Source: an archaeon
GTDB lineage: Archaea; Thermoproteota; Nitrososphaeria; Nitrososphaerales; Nitrosopumilaceae
Direction: 5' to 3'
DNA length: 7,866 nucleotides
Assembly: GCA_005240025.1 (NCBI GenBank)
Contig: SBBK01000013.1
Span: forward strand, 1-7,866
Of the stretch, positions 1 through 6,613 are shown piece after piece (positions within the stretch are counted from its first letter, which is position 1; the number at the start of each line of letters is the position of its first letter). The notes under the pieces were generated by a model. It was not told where the DNA came from. It saw only the letters and a program-made list of their open reading frames with translations, and made no database searches. A program made the translations under genes and the position numbers.

Positions 1-459
1 CTTTCTAGTGAGAAAACAATAGACAAGCTTATCGTGTTTTTCTTCAGTTCCGGGTGTACAGCCTAGCCCGTGCGTTTTTTCAATTAATGCCGATGTTGCT
101 GCCACCTCTAAATCCTTTGGCAAATATCCAGACGGGTGACCGCCCACTTTGACATAGAACTGTTCGCCCACTAGCAAAAGACTCGAACCTGTTTTTGCAA
201 GTAATGAAACTACGGAATCAAATTTGTTTTCGGCCTGCCTGGCAATTGCAACTTTTTCGATACCAAAAAGCAAGTTAATTGCAGAAGAAGCAAAGACTGG
301 ATCGTTTGCATCAATTATAATGAGATCCTCGTCTCTGGTTATCTGGCTGAACTGCTGGTTCTGAATCTTGAGAATTTTCTTGATATTTGCAATTAATTGA
401 GTCTGCTTGTTTTTTGCAAAAATCGAAGGAAAAACGACCACAAAGGCATTTTCGCTCAT
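1..459 (-). CDS. ThiI-like THUMP-domain protein, N-terminal part (cut by window edge)
   Basis: This is an open frame of 153 codons from the ATG at 459 to the window edge, so the C-terminal part is missing. Residues 1-73 look like the N-terminal ferredoxin-like domain that precedes THUMP domains, ending in FGIEKVAIA (65-73). Residues about 75-150 resemble a THUMP RNA-binding domain, with the strand FYVKVGGHPSG, a helix after KDLEVAATSALIEK, and the strand KLVYCFLTRK at the edge. This order is that of ThiI-type proteins, which in the full-length form add a PP-loop sulfurtransferase domain for 4-thiouridine in tRNA or thiamine sulfur transfer. That domain would lie outside the window, so the enzymatic role is inferred. 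Other THUMP proteins, such as tRNA methyltransferases, remain possible. The start is supported by a TATA box about 27 nt upstream. The gene is divergent from the sulfur-assimilation operon, which is compatible with a sulfur-related job but does not prove it. Confidence 0.62.
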   Translation of the reverse strand, partial: MSENAFVVVFPSIFAKNKQTQLIANIKKILKIQNQQFSQITRDEDLIIIDANDPVFASSAINLLFGIEKVAIARQAENKFDSVVSLLAKTGSSLLLVGEQFYVKVGGHPSGYLPKDLEVAATSALIEKTHGLGCTPGTEEKHDKLVYCFLTRK

Positions 460-480
460 TTTTCTTAGTAAATCGCAGCT

Positions 481-492
481 GAATATATTTTT
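481..492 (-). promoter_or_regulatory. TATA box of the ThiI-like gene
   Basis: The minus strand reads AAAAATATATTC here, centred about 27 nt upstream of the ATG at 459. No Shine-Dalgarno precedes the ATG. The spacing fits a leaderless archaeal transcript that starts at or next to the start codon. Confidence 0.6.
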
Positions 493-509
493 GAACCACA
501 CCGCGCAAT

Positions 510-519
510 AATTATAAAA
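510..519 (+). promoter_or_regulatory. TATA box of the cysH-sat operon
   Basis: AATTATAAAA is centred about 26 nt upstream of the GTG at 541, with no Shine-Dalgarno in between. This supports both the GTG start and a leaderless mRNA. It lies back-to-back with the TATA box of the divergent ThiI-like gene, so one short region of about 80 bp serves both directions. Confidence 0.6.
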
Positions 520-540
520 CAACTTGGAACCACAAACATC

Positions 541-1260
541 GTGGCCAAGTTCACACAAGACGAAATTGACAAAATTAACTCAAAGCTAAAGACTCCCGAA
601 GATACCTTGAGGTGGGCCTATAGTACTTTTGGAGACAAAATAGCAAAAGCATCGAGTTTTGGACTGGAAGATTCTGTAGTAACAGACATGATAATCAAGA
701 TTAACCCAAAGGCTAGATTTTTCACCCTTGATACAGGGCGACTAAACCAGGAAACATACGACGTAATGGATGAGATTGGCAAAAAATACAACATCAAACT
801 GGAGGTGATATTTCCGGATACAAACGAGGTCCAGCAAATGGTAAGAACACACGGGCTCAACCTGTTCTACGAAAGTGTTGAGAACAGAAAACTCTGCTGT
901 GAAACAAGAAAGGTTAATCCGTTAAACAAAATTCTAAGCACACTTGATGCATGGATCACAGGACTGCGACGCGACCAAAACGAAAATCGTTCCAAATCTG
1001 CAATGGTTGAAATCGACACACTACATGGGGGAATAATCAAAATTAACCCAATAATTGACTGGACTTGGGATCAGGTGCTAGACTATGTCAAAAAACACAA
1101 GGTCCCATACAACAAACTGTTTGACAGGGGATACACAAGCATAGGATGCGAGCCATGCACCAGAGCAATAAAGCAAGGGGAGAATCTCCGCGCAGGACGG
1201 TGGTGGTGGGAAAATGAAAAACACAAGGAATGTGGCTTACACATGGATCACTCAAAATGA
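541..1260 (+). CDS. cysH: [4Fe-4S] adenylyl-sulfate (APS/PAPS) reductase CysH
   Basis: A 239-aa cytoplasmic reductase that converts adenylylated sulfate to sulfite using thioredoxin-type electrons. The PP-loop-like nucleotide-binding segment SSFGLEDSV is at 38-46 and LDTGRL at 63-68. KLCCETRK supplies C119, C120 and K124. GCEPCT supplies C203 and C206, and the C-terminal ECGLH carries the catalytic Cys C231. The CC plus CxxC set binds a [4Fe-4S] cluster and marks assimilatory APS reductases (and dual-specificity CysH proteins). Cluster-free enterobacterial PAPS reductases lack it. The substrate is therefore probably APS. The gene leads a plus-strand operon, and its stop overlaps the sat start as ATGA. 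The start is a GTG placed about 26 nt after a TATA box. An ATG-only reading would lose the N-terminal helix. The length is normal for the family. Confidence 0.93.
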   Translation: MAKFTQDEIDKINSKLKTPEDTLRWAYSTFGDKIAKASSFGLEDSVVTDMIIKINPKARFFTLDTGRLNQETYDVMDEIGKKYNIKLEVIFPDTNEVQQMVRTHGLNLFYESVENRKLCCETRKVNPLNKILSTLDAWITGLRRDQNENRSKSAMVEIDTLHGGIIKINPIIDWTWDQVLDYVKKHKVPYNKLFDRGYTSIGCEPCTRAIKQGENLRAGRWWWENEKHKECGLHMDHSK

Positions 1261-2393
1261 CCGCACATGACGTCATCCGGCCTCACGGTGGAAGTCTGAT
1301 AAACAGAATTACACAAAAAAACTACGAAGGCACGCACTCCATATCTGTTAGTGATGATCTGGCAAACGACGTAGAAAACATTGCAGACGGAATATTTAGT
1401 CCGCTGGAGGGATTTTTGCTCGAGGCAGACTTTACAAGCGTGGTAAAAAAGGGAAGACTTGCAAATGATCTTGCTTGGACAATACCAATCGTCTTGGATG
1501 TTGATGGAGATACAGCAAACAAGCTAAGGGGAGGAGGAGACGTCACCCTGATCAATTCTGGTAAATTTGCTGTGTTGCATGTAGAAGAGACATACAAATT
1601 TGACAAGAAAACAACGGCACAGGCAATATACGGGACAACCGATGCGAATCACCCCGGTGTTGCAAAAACCTTTTCCATGAACGATTATCTGGTGGGAGGA
1701 AAAATTGACTACATCAAGCGACCCGGCGAGGACTCGATCCGAAAATACCGCCTGACACCACTACAAACACGAAAGATGTTTTCTGATGCCGGGTGGAAAT
1801 CGATCGTTGCATTTCAGACTAGAAATCCGCCACACGTCGCACACGAAATGCTGCAAAAAACCTCGCTTACCACCCACGACGGTGTATTTGTCAATCCTCT
1901 GATTGGCAAGAAAAAATCTGGCGACTTTGTAGACGAGGTAATCCTGGAATCTTATCTTACCATGATTGATAACTATTATCCAAAAAACAGGTGCGTTCTT
2001 GCAACACTCCACACCGAAATGCGGTATGCAGGCCCCAAGGAAGCAATACACCACGCCATCATGCGACAAAACTACGGATGTACGCACATCATAATCGGAC
2101 GCGACCATGCAGGTGTTGGCAAGTATTATTCGCCGTTTGCAGCACAAGAGATATTTTCTGATTATGGGGACTTGGATATATCGCCAATCTTTTTCCCGGC
2201 ATTTTATTATTGCAAAAAATGTCTGGCATTTACAAACGAACGTGCATGCCCACACCCACCAGAGTTCCATGAACAAATCAGCGGCACAAAGCTTAGATCG
2301 ATGATCGAGGGGGGACAGGCTCCATCTGAGTTCATTTTGCGCCCAGAAGTCTCTAAAATTATCATGAGTCACAAAAAACCGTTTGTTGAATGA
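1257..2393 (+). CDS. sat: ATP sulfurylase (sulfate adenylyltransferase)
   Basis: A 378-aa enzyme making APS and pyrophosphate from ATP and sulfate, the first step of sulfate assimilation. An N-terminal PUA-like domain starts with [10 protein letters not shown] and is followed by the catalytic domain. QTRNPPH (187-193) and GRDHAG (281-286) are the nucleotide/sulfate-binding signatures. A Cys-rich segment follows, with C319, C322, C331 and nearby His residues, and resembles the zinc site of bacterial/archaeal Sat. The terminal ISGTKLR motif is present. No APS kinase domain is fused. I chose the ATG at 1257 because it forms an ATGA overlap with the cysH stop and puts the PHGG motif at its usual distance from the N-terminus. 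An in-frame ATG at 1230 would add nine residues inside cysH. The stop overlaps the next gene, so three genes are probably translationally coupled. Confidence 0.95.
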   Translation: MTAHDVIRPHGGSLINRITQKNYEGTHSISVSDDLANDVENIADGIFSPLEGFLLEADFTSVVKKGRLANDLAWTIPIVLDVDGDTANKLRGGGDVTLINSGKFAVLHVEETYKFDKKTTAQAIYGTTDANHPGVAKTFSMNDYLVGGKIDYIKRPGEDSIRKYRLTPLQTRKMFSDAGWKSIVAFQTRNPPHVAHEMLQKTSLTTHDGVFVNPLIGKKKSGDFVDEVILESYLTMIDNYYPKNRCVLATLHTEMRYAGPKEAIHHAIMRQNYGCTHIIIGRDHAGVGKYYSPFAAQEIFSDYGDLDISPIFFPAFYYCKKCLAFTNERACPHPPEFHEQISGTKLRSMIEGGQAPSEFILRPEVSKIIMSHKKPFVE

Positions 2394-3061
2394 TGATCAC
2401 AAAACTAGTCTTTTTGCTGTTGGTTTTTGTATTGTTTGTGCCATCATACGGCCAAGAGTTCTCAAACCCGTCACTAACCCTCCAGTCTGTAAACATTCCG
2501 GCAAATGAATTCAACAAAATACGGGACGATTCCGAACCGGTGCAGTTTGAGAAAACACACGCAAAAAGCTGGCAGCTGACAATTCAAAACAAACTCCTTT
2601 ATGGGAATCCGAAAGGAAATGCCGTCATACGGTTATACGATGCAAACATGGCCGACAAGTTCGTTGAAATCGGGATGGGCAGCCCGCCTGCACGAAAATA
2701 CTGGATAGCAGTCAACCTGCCGGACCAAGGCTACTTTCCCGCAACGCGTATTGACAAAGACGGATGGGTTGAGGATTCGAAAATCATTGCAGCCTATAGC
2801 GATATCCAGGGAGTATCAGTCAGTAATGGCAAGCGAATTGTCGTAAGCAATGTAAAGCTGGACGGCTTTGTGGTTGGTAGTTATTCTGTGTATGGAATGG
2901 AAGAACCAACAGACCCACCTGCAATAAACTCGGGCAGCTTTAACATTGAGATAATGTCAGGCGACGTATCGCAAAACCCAATTCATTATTATCCGTTTTA
3001 TGTAACGGGGGCAGTTGGCGTATTAATCGGGATACTACTGCTGATCAAGAAGCGTTCTTAG
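2390..3061 (+). CDS. Secreted, C-terminally membrane-anchored protein of unknown function
   Basis: A 223-aa protein I do not recognise. Residues 1-21 form a signal peptide: a short charged start, then a Leu/Val/Phe-rich core ending near PSYG. Residues about 22-198 are hydrophilic and beta-rich in appearance. Residues about 201-219 are a single membrane helix ([13 protein letters not shown]), followed by KKRS. The expected topology is an extracellular domain tethered to the membrane with a tiny basic cytoplasmic tail. No Cys is seen in the exposed domain and no catalytic motif stands out. Its ATG overlaps the sat stop (ATGATGA; a second ATG at 2393 is equally usable), placing it in the sulfate-assimilation operon. 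A role in sulfate capture or cell-surface function is only guilt by association. The 3' end overlaps nth tail-to-tail by 17 nt. Confidence 0.8.
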   Translation: MMITKLVFLLLVFVLFVPSYGQEFSNPSLTLQSVNIPANEFNKIRDDSEPVQFEKTHAKSWQLTIQNKLLYGNPKGNAVIRLYDANMADKFVEIGMGSPPARKYWIAVNLPDQGYFPATRIDKDGWVEDSKIIAAYSDIQGVSVSNGKRIVVSNVKLDGFVVGSYSVYGMEEPTDPPAINSGSFNIEIMSGDVSQNPIHYYPFYVTGAVGVLIGILLLIKKRS

Positions 3062-3698
3062 TTTTGTAGTATTTGCAAAATTTTCTTATCTTGCAGACGT
3101 GGCACATTGGTGAAACCGGCTTGCATATGTTCTGGCCATACATAACGAACGTGTCGTTGATCTCAAGCCAGTACTTTTGTGGAATTTTTCGCATAAGCTC
3201 CTGTTCTGTCTGCTCCGGCGTCCTAGTATCAACAATACCCAAACGGTTTGATATTCTGTGCACATGAATGTCAACTGGAATGGCGGGTTTTTCAAATGCA
3301 TAAACTAGGACACAGTTGGCAGTTTTTCGTCCCACGCCTGGCAGCTGCACAAGCTCATCCAGATTATCAGGTACAACACCCCCATGGTTGGTTTTGATTA
3401 ATTTTGCAACGTTGATTATCCGCTTTGCCTTTACGTGGTAGAATCCAATCGGCCTGATTATTCTTTCTATCTCTTTTGTCTTTGCGTCTGCCAGATCACT
3501 TGGAGTTCTGTATGTGGCAAACAATTTTTTGACCACCCTTGCGGTGTTTTCATCCTTTGTTCTTGCTGAAAGAATCGTGCCAATCAGAATGGCAAAGGGG
3601 TCCCCCTTTTCCACATTGTGGAGTTCCCTTAGCGCTGTCATTCGAGGAGGCCTGACAGAGTTCATGGTATCTATCATACCTGCAAGAATTTTTTCCAT
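3045..3698 (-). CDS. nth: Endonuclease III, DNA glycosylase/AP lyase
   Basis: A 217-aa base-excision repair enzyme that removes oxidised pyrimidines and nicks at the abasic site. The helix-hairpin-helix LPGVGRKTA is at 119-127 with catalytic Lys K125, and the catalytic Asp D143 sits in PVDIHVHR. The C-terminal [4Fe-4S] cluster motif C-X6-C-X2-C-X5-C is formed by C192, C199, C202 and C208. LSARTKDE (43-50) replaces the LSAQATD of the E. coli protein. The ATG at 3698 is preferred. A frame starting at 3740 would run back through the end of the neighbouring tnpB and its hairpin, and adds a non-conserved Ser-rich stretch. No TATA box is visible at the usual distance, because the presumed mobile-element end lies only 23 nt upstream. 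Transcription may now depend on read-through from tnpB. Confidence 0.94.
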   Translation of the reverse strand: MEKILAGMIDTMNSVRPPRMTALRELHNVEKGDPFAILIGTILSARTKDENTARVVKKLFATYRTPSDLADAKTKEIERIIRPIGFYHVKAKRIINVAKLIKTNHGGVVPDNLDELVQLPGVGRKTANCVLVYAFEKPAIPVDIHVHRISNRLGIVDTRTPEQTEQELMRKIPQKYWLEINDTFVMYGQNICKPVSPMCHVCKIRKFCKYYKTKNAS

Positions 3699-3721
3699 TA
3701 CATTCACTCGACAATCATTCC

Positions 3722-3850
3722 GTGAACTACTACCGGACAAAGCCGGTAGCCTCTTCCTGATTCCTTGACCTCATTATCTCCACATGCGTAACTTCCCGCA
3801 GTTCCTGCGGTACTGCAGCTTCGCGGCTATGATTCAAAACTCCAAAAATG
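3722..3850 (-). ncRNA. Candidate omega-RNA (reRNA) scaffold overlapping the 3' end of tnpB
   Basis: TnpB proteins use a guide RNA made from the 3' part of their own gene through the right end, with the guide taken from flanking DNA. Two strong hairpins lie where this scaffold should be. One is CCGCAG/CTGCGG with a 3-nt loop at 3796-3810. The other is CTACCGG/CCGGTAG with a 6-nt loop at 3730-3749, just before the presumed boundary. The guide would begin at 3721 and run down into the start of nth. The 5' limit is approximate and no processing site can be seen. Confidence 0.5.
3730..3749 (-). repeat. Right-end hairpin of the TnpB element
   Basis: A perfect 7-bp stem CTACCGG/CCGGTAG encloses a 6-nt loop (3737-3742). 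The tnpB stop codon TAG forms the last bases of the stem on the coding strand, so coding sequence and transposon-end structure are superimposed. The hairpin ends 8 nt from the proposed right boundary, the normal geometry for IS200/IS605 ends. Confidence 0.65.
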
Positions 3851-4959
3851 TCTAATCCCTTTTTCAAAACATTGATGGCTGCGTTGTGATCCCTGTCTAA
3901 AACGAGGCCACACACATCGCATCTGTGAATCCTGGCTGCAAGTGTTTTTGGCACCATACTGCCACACCCTGAACAATTAATGGTCGTGTTTTTGGCCGGA
4001 ACCTCAAACAGCATGGTCTTGTAGTCAAGCATGTTTGCAAATATGCCCCATCTGGAATCCAGAATGCTTCTTGCCAGTGTGTGGTTTTTTACTCTGTTTA
4101 GTTTTGCCAGCCTCCCCACAAATACCGCGTCGTATTTTTTTGCGTACTGTGTTGAGAGTTTGTGCAAAAAGTCCTTTCTTTTGTTTTTGATTCTCTCATA
4201 TATGATCTGGTACCATCGCACTGCCTTTTTGTGATTCTTTGAGCCTTTTTGGCGTCTCGATATCTTTCTTTGTACCCTGATTAATGGCTTTAACATTTTT
4301 TGCAAATTCAGCTGGTTTGGTGTCTGAAATCCATCCGAATCGTATGCGAAATTCTTGATTCCGACATCGATTCCGACTGACTTTTTGAGTAATATCTTTG
4401 GAATCACTGCGTCCATATCCACAACACAGGCGTGCCATTTTCCTGACTTTGATTTAGATATGATGATTTGCCTGATGGTGGAGTCTTCTGGAATTTGTCT
4501 ATGGATGATCCTGATTTTGCCTATCCTGAGGATCTGCAAAAATCCGTCTTTAATGTGAAATCCGCTTTGATTGTAGACACATGTATTGTATTCTGAAAAC
4601 TTGACAAACTTGAGAGTTCCTGTCCTGTGGCCGTTTTTTCTTAGCTGGACTGGCGCCTTTTGCGCTCCGTCAACCTGCGTGGATATCATCTGCAGCATCT
4701 TGGAATGATACTGGTATAACCATGGCTCTGATTCCTTTAGTTCGGTCAGAAAATAGTTGAAGTCGTTTCTACTCTGGAATCCTTCATTTTGGATCTTTTC
4801 TACCAGCTTGTTGTAGACCCGCCTGCAGGCGCCAAGGGTACCATGTAGATTCTTTTGCTGGTTGTGATCAGGATGCAACCTGAACTTGAATGTGCGCTGC
4901 AATGGTGCAGAATGGTCTGTGCAGCATTTGAGCATTTTGTTTTGTGCGGGTTTGACCAT
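3730..4959 (-). CDS. tnpB: TnpB, RNA-guided nuclease of an IS200/IS605-type element
   Basis: A 409-aa TnpB, the family ancestral to Cas12. The N-terminal segment TFKFRLHPDHNQQKNL (23-38) is the usual start of the RNA/DNA-binding region. The RuvC-I motif GIDVGIKNFAYDSDG carries D198. The zinc ribbon has C329, C332, C347 and C350, and RuvC-III reads DRDHNAAINV with D355/D357. At RuvC-II the usual VEDL-like motif reads VFVGRL, so glycine G282 sits where the catalytic Glu is expected. E319 in FEV lies nearby, but I cannot say that it substitutes. The last 30 or so residues (REAAVPQELREV onward) are low in fold content, because this stretch also encodes the omega-RNA scaffold. The stop lies within the right-end hairpin. 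The start at 4959 is a guess; ATG 4935 is possible. Confidence 0.9.
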   Translation of the reverse strand: MVKPAQNKMLKCCTDHSAPLQRTFKFRLHPDHNQQKNLHGTLGACRRVYNKLVEKIQNEGFQSRNDFNYFLTELKESEPWLYQYHSKMLQMISTQVDGAQKAPVQLRKNGHRTGTLKFVKFSEYNTCVYNQSGFHIKDGFLQILRIGKIRIIHRQIPEDSTIRQIIISKSKSGKWHACVVDMDAVIPKILLKKSVGIDVGIKNFAYDSDGFQTPNQLNLQKMLKPLIRVQRKISRRQKGSKNHKKAVRWYQIIYERIKNKRKDFLHKLSTQYAKKYDAVFVGRLAKLNRVKNHTLARSILDSRWGIFANMLDYKTMLFEVPAKNTTINCSGCGSMVPKTLAARIHRCDVCGLVLDRDHNAAINVLKKGLDIFGVLNHSREAAVPQELREVTHVEIMRSRNQEEATGFVR

Positions 4960-4988
4960 TGGCGATCATCCATTTAGAAATCTTCGAT

Positions 4989-5003
4989 AGACTCCGGTGG
5001 TCT
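4989..5003 (-). repeat. Candidate left-end subterminal hairpin of the TnpB element
   Basis: The minus strand AGACCACCGGAGTCT forms a 4-bp stem (AGAC/GTCT) whose loop contains ACCGG, a pentamer also present in the right-end hairpin. It lies 15 nt inside the proposed left boundary. The stem is short, so this is only moderately supported. Confidence 0.4.
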
Positions 5004-5050
5004 TTTCGTCTCACAATGATAAAAGCCAAACCTACAAACTGCCAAACAAG

Positions 5051-5057
5051 TATTATA
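5051..5057 (+). promoter_or_regulatory. TATA box of the aconitase-X operon
   Basis: TATTATA is centred about 25 nt upstream of the ATG at 5079, with no ribosome-binding site in between. It indicates a leaderless transcript and selects 5079 over the upstream in-frame ATGs at 4959 and 5016. It lies outside the proposed mobile element, so this operon keeps its own promoter. Confidence 0.58.
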
Positions 5058-5078
5058 CCGAACAGGACAATCATAATC

Positions 5079-6233
5079 ATGGAGATAACAAAAGAAGAAG
5101 AGCTTGCACTAAAAGGAGAATATGGAGAGACACTAGAGACTGCATATAGGATTCTTGTAGCCACGGGTGAGGCAACCAATGCAGAAAGGCTGATTCCAAT
5201 AAAATGGGCGCATCTGTCTGGCGCAAACTACAACACAATAGGTGATGCGGGGGAGGAGTTTCTCTCAAAGCTTAGCAAGACTGCAAGGACCAGAGTCATG
5301 ACCACTGTTAACCCGATTGGATTTGACTTGACCAACTTCTCAAAATACAAACTCACAGAGGAATTTATAAAAAAGCAGAAAAGCATAGTAGAATCTTATA
5401 AAAAAATTGGAGTAATCCCTTCATTTTCATGCATCCCATACGAGATTTTTGATCTGCCAGGGGGCGGCACCCAGGTATCATTTGCAGAAAGCAACGCTGC
5501 AATTTATGCAAACTCCGTTGCCAATCTTAAAACAAACAAGGAGAGCTCACTTTCTGCACTGGCAAGCGCACTGACCGGAAAAAGTCCATATTCTGACCTA
5601 AGAAAGGACGAAACGCCTAATCTCACAATACGCATGAAACTCAAAAAGCCTGACGAGCTGGCATTCGGCATGCTTGGGTTTTTTGCAGGTAAGGTTGCAG
5701 ACAATTCTGTTGCAATCTCTGGCGTATCAAAACTTGACAAGCGCAGCTGCAAGTCATTGTGTGGCGGAATGGGAACCTCTGGCATGTGTGGCAAATTTGT
5801 CCTAGATGACAACGTGCCAGGCACAGAAAAGGTCGATTTTGACAAAAAAGAGATGCAAAAGATCTACGATGAGCTAAACACTGCAGACAAAGGCGATCTC
5901 ATTACACTTGGCAGCCCACAGCTTGGTTTGGAGGAGATTGCCGACCTCTCATCAATGCTGGGGGGAAGGTCCTTTAAGAAACGCTGCATGGTTTTTTGTC
6001 CAAGGGCAGTACAGGAGCAAGCAAGAAAGATTGGCTATACAAACGAGCTGGAACGGGCCGGTTGTGAAATTTTATCCGATTGCTGTACCTGTCTTACGCC
6101 ACTAATTGACAAAAATGACATCGATTCGGTTACCACAAACAGCATCAAAGGAGCATACTACCTGAAGAATTCAAACGGCGTAGATGTCAACTTAAAACCA
6201 TTAGCTAAAATCATCCAAGACGACACCCAATGA
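5079..6233 (+). CDS. Aconitase X large subunit, probable phosphomevalonate dehydratase
   Basis: A 384-aa aconitase-X catalytic subunit. In archaea this family with its small partner dehydrates (R)-5-phosphomevalonate to trans-anhydromevalonate 5-phosphate in the modified mevalonate pathway to isoprenoid lipids. Conserved stretches are LIPIKWAHLSGANYNTIGD (38-56), SCIPY with C118, FAESNAAIYANSV (135-147), GSPQLGLEE (278-286), the Cys-rich DCCTCL (334-339) and SIKGAYYL (355-362). C118 and Cys residues in the C-terminal part are probable ligands of the Fe-S cluster. The start at 5079 is set by the TATA box and by family-like N-terminal sequence (EEELALKGEYG). Longer frames run into the tnpB left end. 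The stop overlaps the small-subunit start as ATGA. Bacterial and fungal relatives act as hydroxyproline dehydratases, but the archaeal two-gene arrangement favours the mevalonate role. Confidence 0.88.
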   Translation: MEITKEEELALKGEYGETLETAYRILVATGEATNAERLIPIKWAHLSGANYNTIGDAGEEFLSKLSKTARTRVMTTVNPIGFDLTNFSKYKLTEEFIKKQKSIVESYKKIGVIPSFSCIPYEIFDLPGGGTQVSFAESNAAIYANSVANLKTNKESSLSALASALTGKSPYSDLRKDETPNLTIRMKLKKPDELAFGMLGFFAGKVADNSVAISGVSKLDKRSCKSLCGGMGTSGMCGKFVLDDNVPGTEKVDFDKKEMQKIYDELNTADKGDLITLGSPQLGLEEIADLSSMLGGRSFKKRCMVFCPRAVQEQARKIGYTNELERAGCEILSDCCTCLTPLIDKNDIDSVTTNSIKGAYYLKNSNGVDVNLKPLAKIIQDDTQ

Positions 6234-6613
6234 CCCTCAAAGTAATAGTACGCGGCAGGTCACAGGGGAAAATTCTCAAAACCAACATGCCGATCAATTT
6301 TCTTGGCTCTGTTGATAAAAAAACTGGCGTAATAAACGATTCAAGACACGAGCTTGCAGGAAAATCGATAAAAAACTCGATTCTCGTCTTTCCACACGGA
6401 GTCGGAAGCAGCGTAGGTGCCTATACAATTTACTCGCTAAAATCGAGCGGCTCGGCACCATATGCAATGATATGCAAAAAAGTGGATCTAACTGTAGCAT
6501 CTGGTTGTGCACTTGGCAACATTCCACTAGTAATTGTAACGGAACAGGAATACGAAAAACTACAAAATGGAAAACAAATAACACTGGACACCGACGCGGA
6601 CAAAATCCTATAA
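6230..6613 (+). CDS. Aconitase X small (swivel) subunit, probable phosphomevalonate dehydratase
   Basis: A 127-aa swivel-domain subunit that completes the active site of the preceding large subunit. The motif FPHGVGSSVGAY (54-65) matches the Ser-containing substrate-binding loop of aconitase-X small subunits. SAPYAMICKKVDLTVASGCALGNIPLV (75-101) is the other conserved block, an alanine/glycine-rich beta-alpha unit. The ATG overlaps the large-subunit stop by four bases, which supports co-translation and equal amounts of both chains. The length is normal for the family. The product is soluble, with no signal peptide. The stop codon falls inside the convergent AMMECR1-domain gene, giving a 6-nt tail overlap. 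Confidence 0.88.
   Translation: MTLKVIVRGRSQGKILKTNMPINFLGSVDKKTGVINDSRHELAGKSIKNSILVFPHGVGSSVGAYTIYSLKSSGSAPYAMICKKVDLTVASGCALGNIPLVIVTEQEYEKLQNGKQITLDTDADKIL

Larger units (their letters stand above)
3722..5018 (-). mobile_element. TnpB-only (IS1341-type) element of the IS200/IS605 superfamily, about 1.3 kb
   Basis: The unit holds a single tnpB gene, no tnpA, no terminal inverted repeats and no target duplication, as expected for this superfamily. On the coding strand the right end reads hairpin, then GTAGTTCAC, a common terminal sequence of such elements, which puts the boundary at 3722. A 15-nt imperfect hairpin lies at 4989-5003 near the left end. I place the left boundary at 5018/5019, next to TTTAT on the minus strand, a plausible target (TAM) sequence. 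With these ends the flanks rejoin to a compact divergent nth/aconitase-X promoter region of about 83 bp. Without tnpA, the element would need a transposase supplied in trans to move. The tnpB content is certain and the exact ends are inference. Confidence 0.65.

Noticed and set aside
311..508. 65-codon minus-strand frame overlapping the start of the ThiI-like gene
   Set aside because: It is in a different frame from the 153-codon ThiI-like reading frame, which shows recognisable ferredoxin-like and THUMP features and has a well-placed TATA box.
1230..1256. Earlier ATG for sat inside cysH
   Set aside because: It would need a 31-nt overlap with cysH and adds nine unconserved residues. The ATG at 1257 gives the usual four-base ATGA coupling.
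1761..2372. 203-codon open frame on the minus strand
   Set aside because: It lies entirely antisense to sat, whose motifs are intact and conserved. The translated sequence has no recognisable domain and an unusual Cys/Trp/Phe-rich composition, so it is a shadow frame.
3699..3740. Extended N-terminus for nth, adding 14 residues
   Set aside because: The extra residues come from the TnpB element end and its hairpin and do not look like endonuclease III sequence. The family N-terminus fits the ATG at 3698.
4959..5078. Extended N-terminus for the aconitase-X large subunit, adding 40 residues
   Set aside because: It would read through the left end of the TnpB element and through the TATA box at 5051-5057. 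The family-like sequence begins at the ATG at 5079.
4868..5179. 103-codon minus-strand frame with a hydrophobic segment across the tnpB/aconitase-X spacer
   Set aside because: It overlaps tnpB and the aconitase-X start in other frames and spans the proposed element boundary and both promoters. There is no sign of a conserved protein.
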